Notes under the pieces: generated by a model | Told to the model about the DNA's origin: nothing | What the model saw: only the letters and a program-made list of their open reading frames with translations | The model's database searches: none | Part shown: one piece after another, positions 7,588-17,688 of the stretch | Layout of the letters: each line of letters begins with the position of its first letter | Numbering within the stretch: position 1 is the first letter of the stretch | Program-made: the position numbers and the translations under genes | Source of the DNA: Thermoanaerobacter uzonensis DSM 18761 | GTDB taxonomy: Bacteria; Bacillota; Thermoanaerobacteria; Thermoanaerobacterales; Thermoanaerobacteraceae | Direction: 5' to 3' | DNA length: 64,000 nt | Assembly: GCF_900129115.1 (NCBI RefSeq) | Contig: NZ_FQUR01000009.1 | Span: 1 to 64,000, forward strand

Positions 7588-8778
7588 TTACAATACTTCA
7601 TCCATGACCATATTGGCAGCGCCGATGAGTGTAGCATCATCACCTAATTCAGCAAAAGCTATTCTGCAGGAAGAAAATGAATTCTCAAAAGTGCGCTTTT
7701 TAGCAGTTTCTATGATGATATCTTCAATAAGCTCACGTGCCTGCACAATCCCTCCCCCTATCAAAATGAGCTCTGGGTTAAATGTATTTATTGTATTGGC
7801 TATACCTATTCCTAAATATCTTCCTATAGTTTTTAAAGCATTGACTGCTAATTTATCGTTTAGTTTTGCTGCCTCGTATATAATCTCAGGAGTAACACTG
7901 TCTAACATCCCTTCTGCCATTTGATACACAATAGAATCCATACCCTCTTTAATAGATTTAACAACTAAATTCACTAAGGCTTTCTCTGAAGCCAATGCTT
8001 CAAAACAACCGTAATTGCCGCAACTACATTGTGGCCCTGCTACATCAATAGTTGTATGCCCTATTTCACCAGCACCGTCACTGGCTCCAGTATATATCCT
8101 ACCATTTATAAGTATTGCTGAACCTATTCCATAGCCAACCTTTAAAAATATCATATTTTCAACATCTTTTGCTTTGCCCATGTGAAATTCTCCTAAAGCC
8201 ATAGCTCGCACGTCATTTATAATATAAGTAGGTATTCCAAACCTCTCTTCTACAATTGATTTTAAAGGAACATTTCTCCACCCAATATTAGGTGCAAATA
8301 CAGATATACCTTCTTTCATTTTTACAGGTCCTCTAACTACAATTCCTATCCCCGATACATTTTGTGGAGATTCTTTTATTGCTTTATCAAGAACAGATGT
8401 CAACAATTCTAAAACTTCTTCTTGCTTTAAACCTCTAATAGAATTCTTCTCTTTCTTTTTTGTTTTAAGTTCTGCATCAAGAGTATATTGATGTAAGTTG
8501 TAGGTGCTTATATGAATGACAATAATACTCATAAAATCAGGATTTAATTTGATAAGTACAGGAGGCCTTCCACCATTTGATTCGCCAACTTTGTACTCCA
8601 TCACAATATTTTCAGCAATGAGTTTATTTACAATGTTAGTCACCGTCGGCGGCGTTAAATTTGTCTCTTTGGCAATATCCGCTCTTGAAATAGGTCCCAT
8701 TTTTCTTATGATATTTAATATAACTGATTCGTTCATTCCTTTTAACAATTTGTAGCTGACTGGTATTAAGTTTTCCAT
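7588..8778 (-). CDS. ROK-family transcriptional regulator of the galactose operon
   Basis: This 396-residue protein joins an N-terminal winged helix-turn-helix (about residues 15-75; ISRADIAKETNLTPPTVTNI) to a ROK sugar-kinase-like domain. The ROK part carries the zinc motif CSCGNYGCFEAL and a GIGSAILINGRI loop. This is the XylR/NagC-type repressor architecture. The kinase nucleotide site is weak, consistent with sugar sensing rather than catalysis. It stands inside the gal operon, 14 bp after galE, so it probably senses galactose or a derivative and controls gal or mgl genes. The ATG at 8778 follows AAGGAAGGGGT. The target site was not identified. Confidence 0.88.
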   Translation of the reverse strand: MENLIPVSYKLLKGMNESVILNIIRKMGPISRADIAKETNLTPPTVTNIVNKLIAENIVMEYKVGESNGGRPPVLIKLNPDFMSIIVIHISTYNLHQYTLDAELKTKKKEKNSIRGLKQEEVLELLTSVLDKAIKESPQNVSGIGIVVRGPVKMKEGISVFAPNIGWRNVPLKSIVEERFGIPTYIINDVRAMALGEFHMGKAKDVENMIFLKVGYGIGSAILINGRIYTGASDGAGEIGHTTIDVAGPQCSCGNYGCFEALASEKALVNLVVKSIKEGMDSIVYQMAEGMLDSVTPEIIYEAAKLNDKLAVNALKTIGRYLGIGIANTINTFNPELILIGGGIVQARELIEDIIIETAKKRTFENSFSSCRIAFAELGDDATLIGAANMVMDEVL

Positions 8779-8792
8779 TTATACCCCTTCCT

Positions 8793-9782
8793 TTACCCTC
8801 TCTTAAAGCCATTTGGATGATTTTTGTGCCACATCCAAGCACTTTCAATTATTTCTTCTAAAGATGGATGTTTTGGCACCCAACCTAACTCTTCTATTGC
8901 CTTTTTGGAAGATGCCACAAGTACTGCAGGATCCCCGGGACGGCGCCCAGCAACTTCTGCTGGAATAGGATGCCCTGTCACTTTTCTTGCAACTTCTATC
9001 ACTTCCTTTACACTAAAACCTTCTCCATTTCCCAGGTTATAAATTGCGCTATTATTGTCTTTTCTCAATTTATAAAGCGCAAGTATATGTGCATCTGCTA
9101 AATCCATCACGTGAATATAATCTCTTATACATGTCCCATCTTTAGTAGGATAATCATCACCATAAATCATTATCTTTTCTCTTTTCCCAAGTGCAACCTG
9201 AAGTATAATCGGTATAAGGTGCGTCTCAGGCGAATGGTCCTCTCCAATCTCGCCTGTTTCAATAGCCCCTGCAACGTTAAAATATCGCAAAGCGACGTAT
9301 TTGATTCCATAAGCACTGTCTGCCCATTTTAGCATCTTTTCAACGGCAAGCTTTGTCTCACCATAAGGGCTTGTGGGATTAGTTCTATCTTCCTCTTCTA
9401 TTGGAATTCTCTCTGGTTCTCCATATGTTGCAGCTGTTGAAGAAAACACGATTTTGTTGACATTGTGTTTCTTCATCGCTTTTAAAAGGCTCAATGTCCC
9501 GCATACGTTGTTTTCATAATATTTAAATGGCTCCTCTACACTTTCTCCCACAAGTGAAAAAGCTGCAAAATCAATTACCGCTTCAATTTCATTTTCTGTA
9601 AATACCTTGTCTAAAAAAGCTTCATCCCTTAAATCGCCTATATACAGTTTTCCTCCCAAAACAGATTCCTTATGTCCTGTGACAAGGTTATCTACAACGA
9701 CAACTTCTTCATTTCTCCTTAAAAGTGCTGCAACTGTGTGGCTTCCAATATAACCTGCACCACCGCATACTAAAACCGCCAT
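8793..9782 (-). CDS. galE: UDP-glucose 4-epimerase
   Basis: GalE interconverts UDP-galactose and UDP-glucose with bound NAD, closing the Leloir pathway. The 329-residue protein begins with the NAD-binding [10 protein letters not shown] loop (residues 6-15). It has the catalytic Ser-Tyr-Lys set of extended short-chain dehydrogenases ([10 protein letters not shown] and [11 protein letters not shown]) and the substrate-binding LRYFNVAGA and [15 protein letters not shown] motifs. Length is normal. ATG 9782 is chosen because GGAGG stands just upstream; the reading frame is open to 9824, inside galK. It lies in galT-galK-galE-ROK-mutarotase-like order, 13 bp after galK. Confidence 0.96.
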   Translation of the reverse strand: MAVLVCGGAGYIGSHTVAALLRRNEEVVVVDNLVTGHKESVLGGKLYIGDLRDEAFLDKVFTENEIEAVIDFAAFSLVGESVEEPFKYYENNVCGTLSLLKAMKKHNVNKIVFSSTAATYGEPERIPIEEEDRTNPTSPYGETKLAVEKMLKWADSAYGIKYVALRYFNVAGAIETGEIGEDHSPETHLIPIILQVALGKREKIMIYGDDYPTKDGTCIRDYIHVMDLADAHILALYKLRKDNNSAIYNLGNGEGFSVKEVIEVARKVTGHPIPAEVAGRRPGDPAVLVASSKKAIEELGWVPKHPSLEEIIESAWMWHKNHPNGFKRG

Positions 9783-9795
9783 ATTTTTACCTCCT

Positions 9796-10959
9796 TCAGT
9801 ATTTAATTTCTCCTGCTCCTTCACCTACTCCCGTTATATAGACTGTTGGCCTGTAGCCTATTTTTTGAGTGTAATTGTGAGTAACCACTTCTATAAATTC
9901 CTCTACTGCATCCTTTTTTACAATGCTTACAGTGCAGCCACCAAAGCCTGCTCCAGTCATACGGGAACCTATTACTCCCTTTAATTTTAACGCTTCTTCT
10001 ACCAAAGTGTCCAGTTCTTTCCCTGTAACTTCGTAATCATCTCTCAAAGAATTGTGAGATTCAATCATTAATTCTCCAAATTTGATTAAGTCTTTATCAT
10101 TAAGTGCTTTTACTGCATCTAAAACTCTTTTATTTTCAGTTATAACATGCTTTGCCCTTTTTCTAAGCACTTCGTCAGGTACCAAATCTTTGTATTCTTC
10201 AAATTGTTCAATTGTAATTTCAGATAGATTTTTTACAGGCAAAGCCTTTTGAAGATATGAAAGGGCCTTTTCACATTCACTTCTTCTTTCATTGTATTTT
10301 GAATCCAAGAGCCCTCTCCTTTTATTTGTATTTGTTATCAAAATTTTATAACCTTCTAACTTCAAAGGCACGTATGAATACTCTAATGTATCGCTTTTTA
10401 ATAAAATAGCATGGTCTTTTTTACCCATTCCAACAGCAAATTGGTCCATTATGCCACAATTTACCCCAACAAAAGTATTTTCTGCTTTTTGACACAATTT
10501 CACCAATTTTATTCTGTCAATATTTAAATTGAAAACTTCATTAACTGCAACAGCAGTAACCAGCTCTATTGAAGCAGATGAGGAAAGTCCAGCGCCATTT
10601 GGAATGTTGCCTTCAAACACAATTTCAAATCCAGAAAAGTCATACCCCTCATCCTGTAACACTTTTAAAACCCCTTTGGGGTAGTTGGCCCAATCATGGC
10701 TTTTATCAAAATTGAGTGCATCAAGGTCTACTTCCACCTTTAAATCGAAATTTAAAGAAGCCATGAAGACTTTTTTGTCATTTCTTTTTCTAATCGCAGC
10801 ATATGTTCCAAAGTCAAGGGCACAAGGAAATACATAGCCTCCATTGTAATCTGTATGCTCTCCTATTAGATTTACTCGTCCCGGAGAATAGAAAAGCCTT
10901 ATTTCAGCATCATTTTTACCGTAGAATTTTTCAAGTGCTTCAATTACAGCCGTTTTCAT
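9796..10959 (-). CDS. galK: Galactokinase
   Basis: GalK phosphorylates alpha-D-galactose at C1 using ATP. This 387-residue GHMP kinase has the galactokinase signature [13 protein letters not shown] (about residues 33-45), the phosphate-binding [15 protein letters not shown] loop (about 115), NCGIMDQF with the catalytic Asp, and the C-terminal [14 protein letters not shown]. Length is standard. The ATG at 10959 follows AAAGGAGA and overlaps the galT stop by four bases (ATGA), so the two are translationally coupled. With galT and galE it forms a complete Leloir pathway next to the galactose importer. Confidence 0.97.
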   Translation of the reverse strand: MKTAVIEALEKFYGKNDAEIRLFYSPGRVNLIGEHTDYNGGYVFPCALDFGTYAAIRKRNDKKVFMASLNFDLKVEVDLDALNFDKSHDWANYPKGVLKVLQDEGYDFSGFEIVFEGNIPNGAGLSSSASIELVTAVAVNEVFNLNIDRIKLVKLCQKAENTFVGVNCGIMDQFAVGMGKKDHAILLKSDTLEYSYVPLKLEGYKILITNTNKRRGLLDSKYNERRSECEKALSYLQKALPVKNLSEITIEQFEEYKDLVPDEVLRKRAKHVITENKRVLDAVKALNDKDLIKFGELMIESHNSLRDDYEVTGKELDTLVEEALKLKGVIGSRMTGAGFGGCTVSIVKKDAVEEFIEVVTHNYTQKIGYRPTVYITGVGEGAGEIKY

Positions 10960-12533
10960 TTAAGGTCTCCTTTCATATCTATTTTTTCAAAGCCTACTGT
11001 TTTTATAAATTTTTCAAAGGCTTTTTTCCCTTTTTCATCTCTTTTAAACACTCCTGCATCTAAAAGAACCTTCAAAAATTTATTTCCAACCTCCTGTTTT
11101 ATATAATTTTCGGCTTCTTCCCTAGTGCAGTTAGTTCCATATTTTAGAAGCAATTCTTCAATCCATGGAATATGTTTGTATAGAGGACTGCTTTCACCAT
11201 ACAAGTCTGGGCTAAATTTTTCTTCCCCTATTAAAAATTTAATAATTTCCTCCAGCTCAAATTTCAGCCTTCCTGGCAAAACTGCTAATCCCATAACTTC
11301 TATAAGTCCAATGTTTTCTTTTTTTATATGATGAAGTTCCTCATGAGGATGGAAAATTCCATAGGGGTATTCATCTGTTGTCCTGTTATTCCTAAGGACA
11401 AGGTCAATTTCAAATTCCCCCTCTTTATTAATCCTCGCAATTGGTGTAATCGTATTGTGAGGAATGAGTTCCCCATTCTTTTTAGTATATGCCAATATGT
11501 CACAGGATTCATCACTATAGTCCTTCCAGGTATTCAATATATGTGAAGAAAGCTCTATTAGTTTATCCCTGTCTTTACTTGAAAGGCGAATGGCAGACAT
11601 AGGCCATTTGACTATTCCTGCTTTAATGTTAGGATATTGAGGATGTATAAAGTATTCTTCTATAGGAGCCTCTTCCATGGGAAAAACGTGCCTTCCCCCT
11701 TGAAAATGTTCATGGGATAAAATCGAGCCTCCCACAATTGGCAAATCCGCATTGGAGCCCATAAAATAATGGGGAAATTGTTCAATAAAGTCAAAAAGCC
11801 TCACAAAAGTTTTTTCTGATATTTTCATTGGAATATGGGATTCATGAAGTAAAATGCAGTGCTCATTGTAATATACATAAGGTGAATACTGGAAATACCA
11901 TTGCTCTCCTGCAACTTTTACCGGGATTATTCTTAAGTTTTGCCTTGCTGGATGATTTAAATTTCCCGCAAAACCTACATTTTCAATGCACAAAAGGCAC
12001 TTTGGATATCCTGACTGAGGAATTTTCTTTGCCGCCTCAATTTCTTTTGGATCTTTTTCTGGCTTAGAAAGATTTATAGTGATTTCTAAAGAACCGTATT
12101 CTGTGGGAGTACTCCAATATAAATTTTGTGAAGTTCTATCCATCCTGATGTAATTGGAAGCTTTGCAGAGTTCGTAAAAATACTCTGTGGCTTTTTCAAT
12201 CCCCTTTTCAGAGGCAATGGTATTAAACTTTTTTACAACTTCTGATTCTCTTGGCATTAAAAGCCCCATAATTCTTGCATCCATTAAATCTCTATAGGTA
12301 ATAGTATTCTCAATAAGGCCTATCTGCATCGCATAGTCCAATAATTTGTTTAAAATAGGAGAAGGGCTTTCTAATTCCTCCTCAGGAATCTCACCTTCAT
12401 AAGGTTTTTCTATTTTAAATAAATCCATAAGTGCATTGCGGCTTGGAATCACATCTAACTCCTCTATCAATCCTTTTTTAAGTGCAAAATTTAAAAGCCT
12501 TTCAATGTGAAATGCTACCTCTCTGGAATCCAT
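10956..12533 (-). CDS. galT: UTP/UDP-glucose--hexose-1-phosphate uridylyltransferase, class II
   Basis: This 525-residue protein is the Firmicute class II GalT, which exchanges UMP between UDP-glucose and galactose-1-phosphate. The N-terminal helical region ([19 protein letters not shown]) and the central block with [31 protein letters not shown] and [24 protein letters not shown] are family features. The HEHFQGG and HPHEELHH segments supply histidines near the active site. ATG 12533 has GGAGG eight bases upstream; upstream extension to 12605 lacks a site. It is the first gene of the gal operon, about 180 bp downstream of sigma-H-like element 2. Confidence 0.95.
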   Translation of the reverse strand: MDSREVAFHIERLLNFALKKGLIEELDVIPSRNALMDLFKIEKPYEGEIPEEELESPSPILNKLLDYAMQIGLIENTITYRDLMDARIMGLLMPRESEVVKKFNTIASEKGIEKATEYFYELCKASNYIRMDRTSQNLYWSTPTEYGSLEITINLSKPEKDPKEIEAAKKIPQSGYPKCLLCIENVGFAGNLNHPARQNLRIIPVKVAGEQWYFQYSPYVYYNEHCILLHESHIPMKISEKTFVRLFDFIEQFPHYFMGSNADLPIVGGSILSHEHFQGGRHVFPMEEAPIEEYFIHPQYPNIKAGIVKWPMSAIRLSSKDRDKLIELSSHILNTWKDYSDESCDILAYTKKNGELIPHNTITPIARINKEGEFEIDLVLRNNRTTDEYPYGIFHPHEELHHIKKENIGLIEVMGLAVLPGRLKFELEEIIKFLIGEEKFSPDLYGESSPLYKHIPWIEELLLKYGTNCTREEAENYIKQEVGNKFLKVLLDAGVFKRDEKGKKAFEKFIKTVGFEKIDMKGDLK

Positions 12534-12709
12534 AATATATCCTCCAGTGACTTTATTATATTTTTTAATTAAGTCCGTAATAAAAAAGAAATCCACAGTA
12601 TACAATGGTTTTGTTAAAACAAGAGATTATTAAAACATGCAATTCACATGCAATGAAAAACATTTAAAAGAGTTTGTTTATTATTTTAATTAACCTCTTT
12701 TTATTTTAT

Positions 12710-12734
12710 ATTCGACACATATTTAAAAATTCCT
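12710..12734 (-). promoter_or_regulatory. Sigma-H-like promoter element 2 (gal operon)
   Basis: On minus this reads AGGAATT, 11 bases, GTCGAAT, then AT-rich DNA: the same layout as the elements at 6512, 33076 and 39482. It is about 180 bp upstream of galT and is the best promoter candidate in the 12534-12843 divergent gap. TGTCGAA doubles as a Spo0A-box match. Confidence 0.65.
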
Positions 12735-12843
12735 TCTAGTTTATAAAAAGTTTTTTAGATATTTTTATAAAGGTAATGAATAATTGTTAATATTGAAAAA
12801 TGTGCTAAAATATATTTAAAACGTAGTAAATGGGGATGATATA

Positions 12844-13401
12844 ATGGAAAATATAATACCTAAAAACAAAAAAATTACTTATGAAGAATTCGAAGAAATA
12901 GACTCTAAAACTGATGAAATGCTCGAATTCATAAACGGCGAAATATATTTGTTATCCGCCCCTTCAGTGGCACACCAAAGAATTTTAACGAACTTATCGA
13001 CAGAATTTGGAATATATTTTAGAGATAAAAAGTGCAAACATTTTGTTGCCCCTTTAGATGTTATACTACAAAATGACCAAGAAAAGCACAAAGTACAGCC
13101 AGATATAACTGTTATTTGTGATGAAAAAGGACTCACTGAAAATAACTATACTGGAGTACCTGAACTTGTAGTGGAGATACTATCTCCTTCCACAGCATCA
13201 AAAGATTATATCATAAAAATGGATTTATATATGAGGTTTGGAATAAAAGAATACTGGATAGTATCACCAAAAAACCAAGAAATTCAGATATTTAGTTTGC
13301 AAGACGGCGTATACGGTGAACCAATTAATTTTTCAAAAGATGAGGTATTAAAATCGGTGATATTCGATGACTTAAAAATTGATTTGAAAAATATATTTTA
13401 A
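12844..13401 (+). CDS. Uma2-family (DUF820) PD-(D/E)XK nuclease-like protein
   Basis: This 185-residue protein, one of only two convincing plus-strand genes, matches the Uma2 fold. It opens with ITYEEFEEI and EFINGEIYLLSAPSVAHQRI and has the nuclease-like core QPDITVICD then VPELVVEILSPSTASKDYIIKMDLYMRFGIKEYWIV, supplying the Asp and Glu-x-Leu positions of a restriction-type active site. The family is abundant in cyanobacteria and Firmicutes and has no firmly established role; some members are mobile-element associated. It begins at ATG 12844 with GGGGATG upstream and ends in a bidirectional terminator. Confidence 0.85.
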   Translation: MENIIPKNKKITYEEFEEIDSKTDEMLEFINGEIYLLSAPSVAHQRILTNLSTEFGIYFRDKKCKHFVAPLDVILQNDQEKHKVQPDITVICDEKGLTENNYTGVPELVVEILSPSTASKDYIIKMDLYMRFGIKEYWIVSPKNQEIQIFSLQDGVYGEPINFSKDEVLKSVIFDDLKIDLKNIF

Positions 13402-13430
13402 AAGTGCAGAGGAAATTCTCTGCACTTTTA
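13399..13430. terminator. Bidirectional terminator between Uma2 gene and GH28 gene
   Basis: Arms 13399-13411 and 13418-13430 form a 13-bp stem with a 6-nt loop, with A's before and T's after, so it can serve both the plus-strand Uma2 gene and the minus-strand polygalacturonase, whose stop is at 13438. Confidence 0.88.
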
Positions 13431-13437
13431 AACTCAA

Positions 13438-13801
13438 TCATTTGTTAGTTGTTTTAAAAAAGACACTTGGGCCTTCTGTCATATTATTTTCTTCATTAAC
13501 AGCATAAATAGTAAACTGATAGTCTTTATTAGGCAAAAGTCCAGTTATTGTATAAGAAGTTGTATCAGCATTTAATATGGCAACTGTTTCATCTCCATTT
13601 TTTATAAGATACTTTGTAAAAGTTCTATCAACAGCTGGACTCCAGTTTATATTTACTTCTTTACGATTAATAATTGTGGCTACAACTTTGCTGTCCACTG
13701 GCCAATTTGGAGCAAGGGATGGATCTGGAGAAGTTGTAATACCTTTAAACACAAGTGAACTAGCATTTGTAGCAAACCAGGGATTTACTGGAACTTTTTT
13801 T
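13438..13801 (-). pseudogene. C-terminal fibronectin III segment split from the GH28 gene by a frameshift
   Basis: This is the -1-frame continuation of the exported polygalacturonase. It encodes VPVNPWFATNASSLVF, a linker, then a fibronectin type III-like domain (VNINWSPAVD, YTITGLLPNKDYQFTIYAVNEE). The join is at a seven-base A-run on the coding strand (T's at 13795-13801); with six A's the two parts are one protein. A start codon within the fragment exists at 13830 but has no convincing ribosome site, so it is a lost or slippage-dependent tail rather than a separate gene. Confidence 0.8.
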
Positions 13802-15643
13802 ATTACCATCATAGTTAGGTGTAGAACCATAAAACACTACATTATTAAAAGTACAATTTTTCAAGTATGCCATCTTTGTTTGATAAGTGCCCGCTCCGAA
13901 ATATATATTATCAAATGTAAGATTATAGTCATACCCGTCAGGTGAACCTTGTATTAAAATTGCATATTTCTTAGTACCATTTACAGTACAATTCTTAATT
14001 AATATATCATGAAAAGTAGGTTCATCAGGCGCCCAATTGCTCAAGTCAGTGGGAGGAGCACTAGAATAAGCAACGGTAAGTAAGAATGGAGAACCATCAT
14101 TGTCAGTTATATTAGCAAGCGCACTATCTCTAAATATTATATTTCTTGCGCCACCTCCATTTCCACTTTGTGATTTCCCTCTTAGCCCCACAGCATTTCC
14201 ATTTATTACGTTATCTTCAGCTAAAATATTTTGTATCCAAGCAGCTGTATGGCTACCCATTGCGACTACACCATGTCCTCTTCCAAAATAGTTGTTAAAT
14301 ATCCATGCGTTTTCAGTAGGTGGATTTTTTTCACCGGCAAGCCCAACTCCAGCTTCAAAATTTACGCTATCATCGCCTGTGTTAAATACAGAATTCACAA
14401 CAATAAGCCCTGTACCATTAAAATCTATGCCATCACCATTATTACAATCGTACGTCGATGCTATTAACTGATTCAAAATAACATTTTTACAATTACTACA
14501 CGAAATAGTGTGATAAGAAGGATTTGTAACTGTCAGACCATCTCCTATATAAACGTTCGTTACATTTTTTAAATCTATTAAATTAGATCTTGTCGCATAA
14601 GCATTTTTTTCACCTTGTTCGATATATTTATTAAATTGATTTAAAGCTAGATGATTTTTAGCTGTTGTAAAAATGTTACTACTGTTTCCTTTTTGATATT
14701 GATCAAATGTAGTACCAAGCGGAATAGATGTTTCCTTAACAGCAACCTTCGCCCAGCCATTCCCATTTATTACACCATGTCCAATAATTTTTATATTTTC
14801 GTATGTTCCTGTAGAAGGTGTAGAAACAAGTGGCATAGATTTTTCAGCTATTCGAGTTTTATCAGTATCAAAAGGATTTGGATACTGGTTTGCATCAACT
14901 GTTCCTAATAGAGTACCCTCTACAAGAAGTGTCATATTGCTATGCAAAGTAATTGGCCCTGTTAGGTAAATTTTACCAGCAGGTACCAAAACAATACCAC
15001 CTGGTGGACATGCATCAATTGCTCTTTGAATTGCTTCAGTATTTAACGTTCCTGAGGATGGGGTTCCATTTATATCATCTGCTAAAGTTCCATCCCCTAT
15101 AGCTCCCATTGACTCTATATTAATAATATTAGAAGCAGGTATAGTAGGACGTGTTCTATAAGTTATAGTTGCAGGAACTGATAGTTCTCCATTTTTGCCA
15201 ACTGATTGAACTGAAAAAACATATTCTGTATTTGGTTTTAATCCTTTAACATAAAATGAATGCATTAAAATTTTATAAGCTTCTCTTATAACTTTTCCTT
15301 CATCATTTTTTAAATCTCCTATGTGTTGTTCATAAAAAAGTTTTATATAGTTTTGATTTGCAACAGTTGGATTGTCACTTGCAAAATATTCATGATAATA
15401 CCCTGGCCCTCTTACCACTATTTTGAAGTCAGTTATATCTTGATAATTATCAGGCTTTTCCCATATCAAAGTTAGCTCATTGCTGGTAAGTGACCCATCT
15501 AAAACACGAAGTGCAACTGGAGGTGATGGTTTCTCATTCTTAGGTAAATTCCCAAAAGCTGTTGTAAATGGCAAAACGGTTGTGAGCAATAAAGCTAAGC
15601 CAGCCTTCAGCAGCAACTTTGGCCATTTTACAAACTTTCCCAT
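13760..15643 (-). CDS. Exported GH28 polygalacturonase (exo-type) with N-terminal FnIII, frameshifted near its end
   Basis: This protein hydrolyses polygalacturonate outside the cell. In order it has a signal peptide (LLLKAGLALLLTTVLPFTTAFG, cleavage near residue 31), a fibronectin III-like domain (about 38-165), then the GH28 right-handed beta-helix from about 175. The catalytic GH28 signatures are all present: NGDGIDFNG, NTGDDSVNF and GRGHGVVAMGSHT. The frame ends at 627 residues in an odd tail (KSSSKSLVCYKC) because of an extra A in an A7 run at 13795-13801; the native C-terminal FnIII domain continues in the next frame. The catalytic domain itself looks complete. Start ATG 15643 follows an AGGAGG-like site (AAAGGAGGTT). 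Confidence 0.9.
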   Translation of the reverse strand: MGKFVKWPKLLLKAGLALLLTTVLPFTTAFGNLPKNEKPSPPVALRVLDGSLTSNELTLIWEKPDNYQDITDFKIVVRGPGYYHEYFASDNPTVANQNYIKLFYEQHIGDLKNDEGKVIREAYKILMHSFYVKGLKPNTEYVFSVQSVGKNGELSVPATITYRTRPTIPASNIINIESMGAIGDGTLADDINGTPSSGTLNTEAIQRAIDACPPGGIVLVPAGKIYLTGPITLHSNMTLLVEGTLLGTVDANQYPNPFDTDKTRIAEKSMPLVSTPSTGTYENIKIIGHGVINGNGWAKVAVKETSIPLGTTFDQYQKGNSSNIFTTAKNHLALNQFNKYIEQGEKNAYATRSNLIDLKNVTNVYIGDGLTVTNPSYHTISCSNCKNVILNQLIASTYDCNNGDGIDFNGTGLIVVNSVFNTGDDSVNFEAGVGLAGEKNPPTENAWIFNNYFGRGHGVVAMGSHTAAWIQNILAEDNVINGNAVGLRGKSQSGNGGGARNIIFRDSALANITDNDGSPFLLTVAYSSAPPTDLSNWAPDEPTFHDILIKNCTVNGTKKYAILIQGSPDGYDYNLTFDNIYFGAGTYQTKMAYLKNCTFNNVVFYGSTPNYDGNKKSSSKSLVCYKC

Positions 15644-15813
15644 GCTTTCTAACCTCCTTTAAAAGTGTTTAATCAATTTAAATTTAATTTGTAAGTTTTT
15701 TAGAAGACATCACCTCTTTTCTCTAAATTTCAAATTTTAGAAAAAATTTAATTACGACATTTATGAACTTCGTTACTTGAGTTTAAATTGTTTTTGTTAA
15801 ATTTATTCATAAA

Positions 15814-16761
15814 TTATATGACTTTTATCAAAACCATTAAAAATGGCATTATAATTACGCTAAAAATTGTCGTGTAAGTAATCATGCTCGTTGCAAATTC
15901 ATAATCTGCTCCATAAACTCTTGCTATTATTGACGAGTTCACCATAACAGGCATTGCTGACATAATTATAAACACATTCCGCATTAGCTGTGGAACATGA
16001 ATAAATAAATTCAATATCACTACTAACGCTGGCGTTACCAAAAACCTACCAGTAAAAACCAAAATAGCATCTTTATCAAGTTTAAATTTATCAAACCCCA
16101 TTTCATATATGACAATTCCAACATAAAAAATCGAAAGTGGACTGGTTAAATTTCCAATCATTCTAAAACTTTCAAAAATAAATTTAGGTAGAGAAATATT
16201 AATAAAAACGAAAATCACTCCTATGACAAACCCTAAAAGAGGTGGATTAAATATCCTTTTTAAAGTATCAAAAGTAAATACTTTTTCATCTTTACCATTT
16301 GTATCTCGCACAATACCATAAACCCCTAAAGTCCACCAAATTGTAGTATTAGCCATGTAATATAAAAGCGTATATGGTGTTGCGACTTCTCCAAAAAGTG
16401 CTTGAGACATAGGAAGCCCCACAAATATTGCATTTGAAAGCGAAAAAATTGCCATAAATACGCCTCTTCTGCCTTTTTTAATTTTAAAGAGTATAACAAG
16501 TACATATGCCATAATGTAGGATAAAAGTATTGACAAAAAAGGTATTAATAGCCCTTTTCCTGAATGTATTAATTGTTCTTTCGAAAAAGTCGCTACTATT
16601 GTTACTATCATATTAAGAGGTAAAGAAATATTTACAACAAGTTTGGCAAACAAATCTGATGTTTTTTCATCAAACCATCCGATTTTTGACAAATAATATC
16701 CAAGAAGTAAAATAAATACTATCTTCAATACTCCTTGAGCAGATGATAAGAAAGTTTGCAA
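15814..16761 (-). CDS. AEC-family (auxin efflux carrier/malate permease-like) transporter
   Basis: This 315-residue membrane protein has about ten hydrophobic helices in two halves, with the early LLGYYLSKIGWFDEKTSDLFAKLVVNISLPLNMI block typical of the AEC family and a C-terminal MPVMVNSSIIARVYGADYEFATSMI block. Relatives move organic acids or other anions; the substrate here is unknown. Its place at the end of the pectin cluster suggests uptake or release of an acidic sugar or its product. The start is a TTG at 16761, eight bases after GGAGG. Confidence 0.85.
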   Translation of the reverse strand: MQTFLSSAQGVLKIVFILLLGYYLSKIGWFDEKTSDLFAKLVVNISLPLNMIVTIVATFSKEQLIHSGKGLLIPFLSILLSYIMAYVLVILFKIKKGRRGVFMAIFSLSNAIFVGLPMSQALFGEVATPYTLLYYMANTTIWWTLGVYGIVRDTNGKDEKVFTFDTLKRIFNPPLLGFVIGVIFVFINISLPKFIFESFRMIGNLTSPLSIFYVGIVIYEMGFDKFKLDKDAILVFTGRFLVTPALVVILNLFIHVPQLMRNVFIIMSAMPVMVNSSIIARVYGADYEFATSMITYTTIFSVIIMPFLMVLIKVI

Positions 16762-16821
16762 TTTATATGCCTCCTTAAGTGAGTGCGATTTGCATAAAAT
16801 AATAAATATTCTATTTGAATC

Positions 16822-17658
16822 TTATACTGTTTCATAGACTCTTTCTAAATATTCTATAGATTTATTTATATCAAAGCCCTTTGTATTTTCCACCAAAATA
16901 TTAATATACGGTTTTTTATACTTTATCATTTTAAATAACACACGATAATTTAAAAGTCCTTTGCCTGCTGGTACAAAAACTACTTTGTTATTTTCTATGA
17001 CAAAATCTTTAGCATGTATAACTACTATATGATCTCCGAAAAGTTCCATTGCCTCGCAAAAAATTTCCTCTTGATGCGTATAATTTTCTACAGTCAGTAA
17101 ATTAGCGGGATCAAAAATAACTTGCAAATTATTAGATGGTACTTCATCAAGAAGTCTTTTCATCATTCTTGGTGAATAGACAGGATGGTTAACACCCGGT
17201 TCTATACCTACAATTACGCCAAATTTTTCTGCTTCCTCAACTAATTCTCTTACACTCTTGACAACCTCAATAAAAGCTTTTTCACTAAAATTATCAGGTG
17301 TATATCCCATTTCAACATTCACATTACCTGTTTCAGTTCCTACAACACTGCAACCAAAATCTCTTGCGTACCTTATATGTTCTTTAAAAAATTCTAGCAA
17401 TCTGTGTCTTTCTTTTAGATCTGGATGAATTATATTAACATAGCAACCAAGTACCGCAATTTGGATATTATATTTGTGAAAAATGTCCCTTATATATTGT
17501 CCTAAACCAGGACTAAGACTACCAATCTGTAAATTTAACTCTGGAAAGGATTTTGTAAGTGCTAATTGCACAGCCTTTATACCATTTCGCGCAACGCTTT
17601 CAGCCAGCTTCTCGATACTGAGGTTACCTAAGTCATGAGCTCGTATTCCAATGTTCAA
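16822..17658 (-). CDS. Sugar-phosphate isomerase/epimerase-like TIM barrel (AP endonuclease 2 superfamily)
   Basis: This 278-residue soluble protein has the xylose-isomerase-like TIM-barrel pattern: metal-ligand segments GTETGNV, VIVGIEPGVNHPVY, LQVIFDPANLL and IVVIHAKDFV. It is placed between kdgA and the AEC transporter in the pectin region, so it probably acts on an acidic or keto sugar, but no specific reaction can be assigned. The start is TTG at 17658 with AAGGGTGATG upstream. It is unrelated in detail to the two TIM barrels at 40792 and 41723, which sit in a LacI operon. Confidence 0.75.
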   Translation of the reverse strand: MNIGIRAHDLGNLSIEKLAESVARNGIKAVQLALTKSFPELNLQIGSLSPGLGQYIRDIFHKYNIQIAVLGCYVNIIHPDLKERHRLLEFFKEHIRYARDFGCSVVGTETGNVNVEMGYTPDNFSEKAFIEVVKSVRELVEEAEKFGVIVGIEPGVNHPVYSPRMMKRLLDEVPSNNLQVIFDPANLLTVENYTHQEEIFCEAMELFGDHIVVIHAKDFVIENNKVVFVPAGKGLLNYRVLFKMIKYKKPYINILVENTKGFDINKSIEYLERVYETV

Positions 17659-17688
17659 TTTTACATCACCCTTAAAATAGTTTCAGAA

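Noticed and set aside
13438..13830. Independent small FnIII protein gene
   Set aside because: Its sequence continues the polygalacturonase after a one-base slip and it lacks its own ribosome site.
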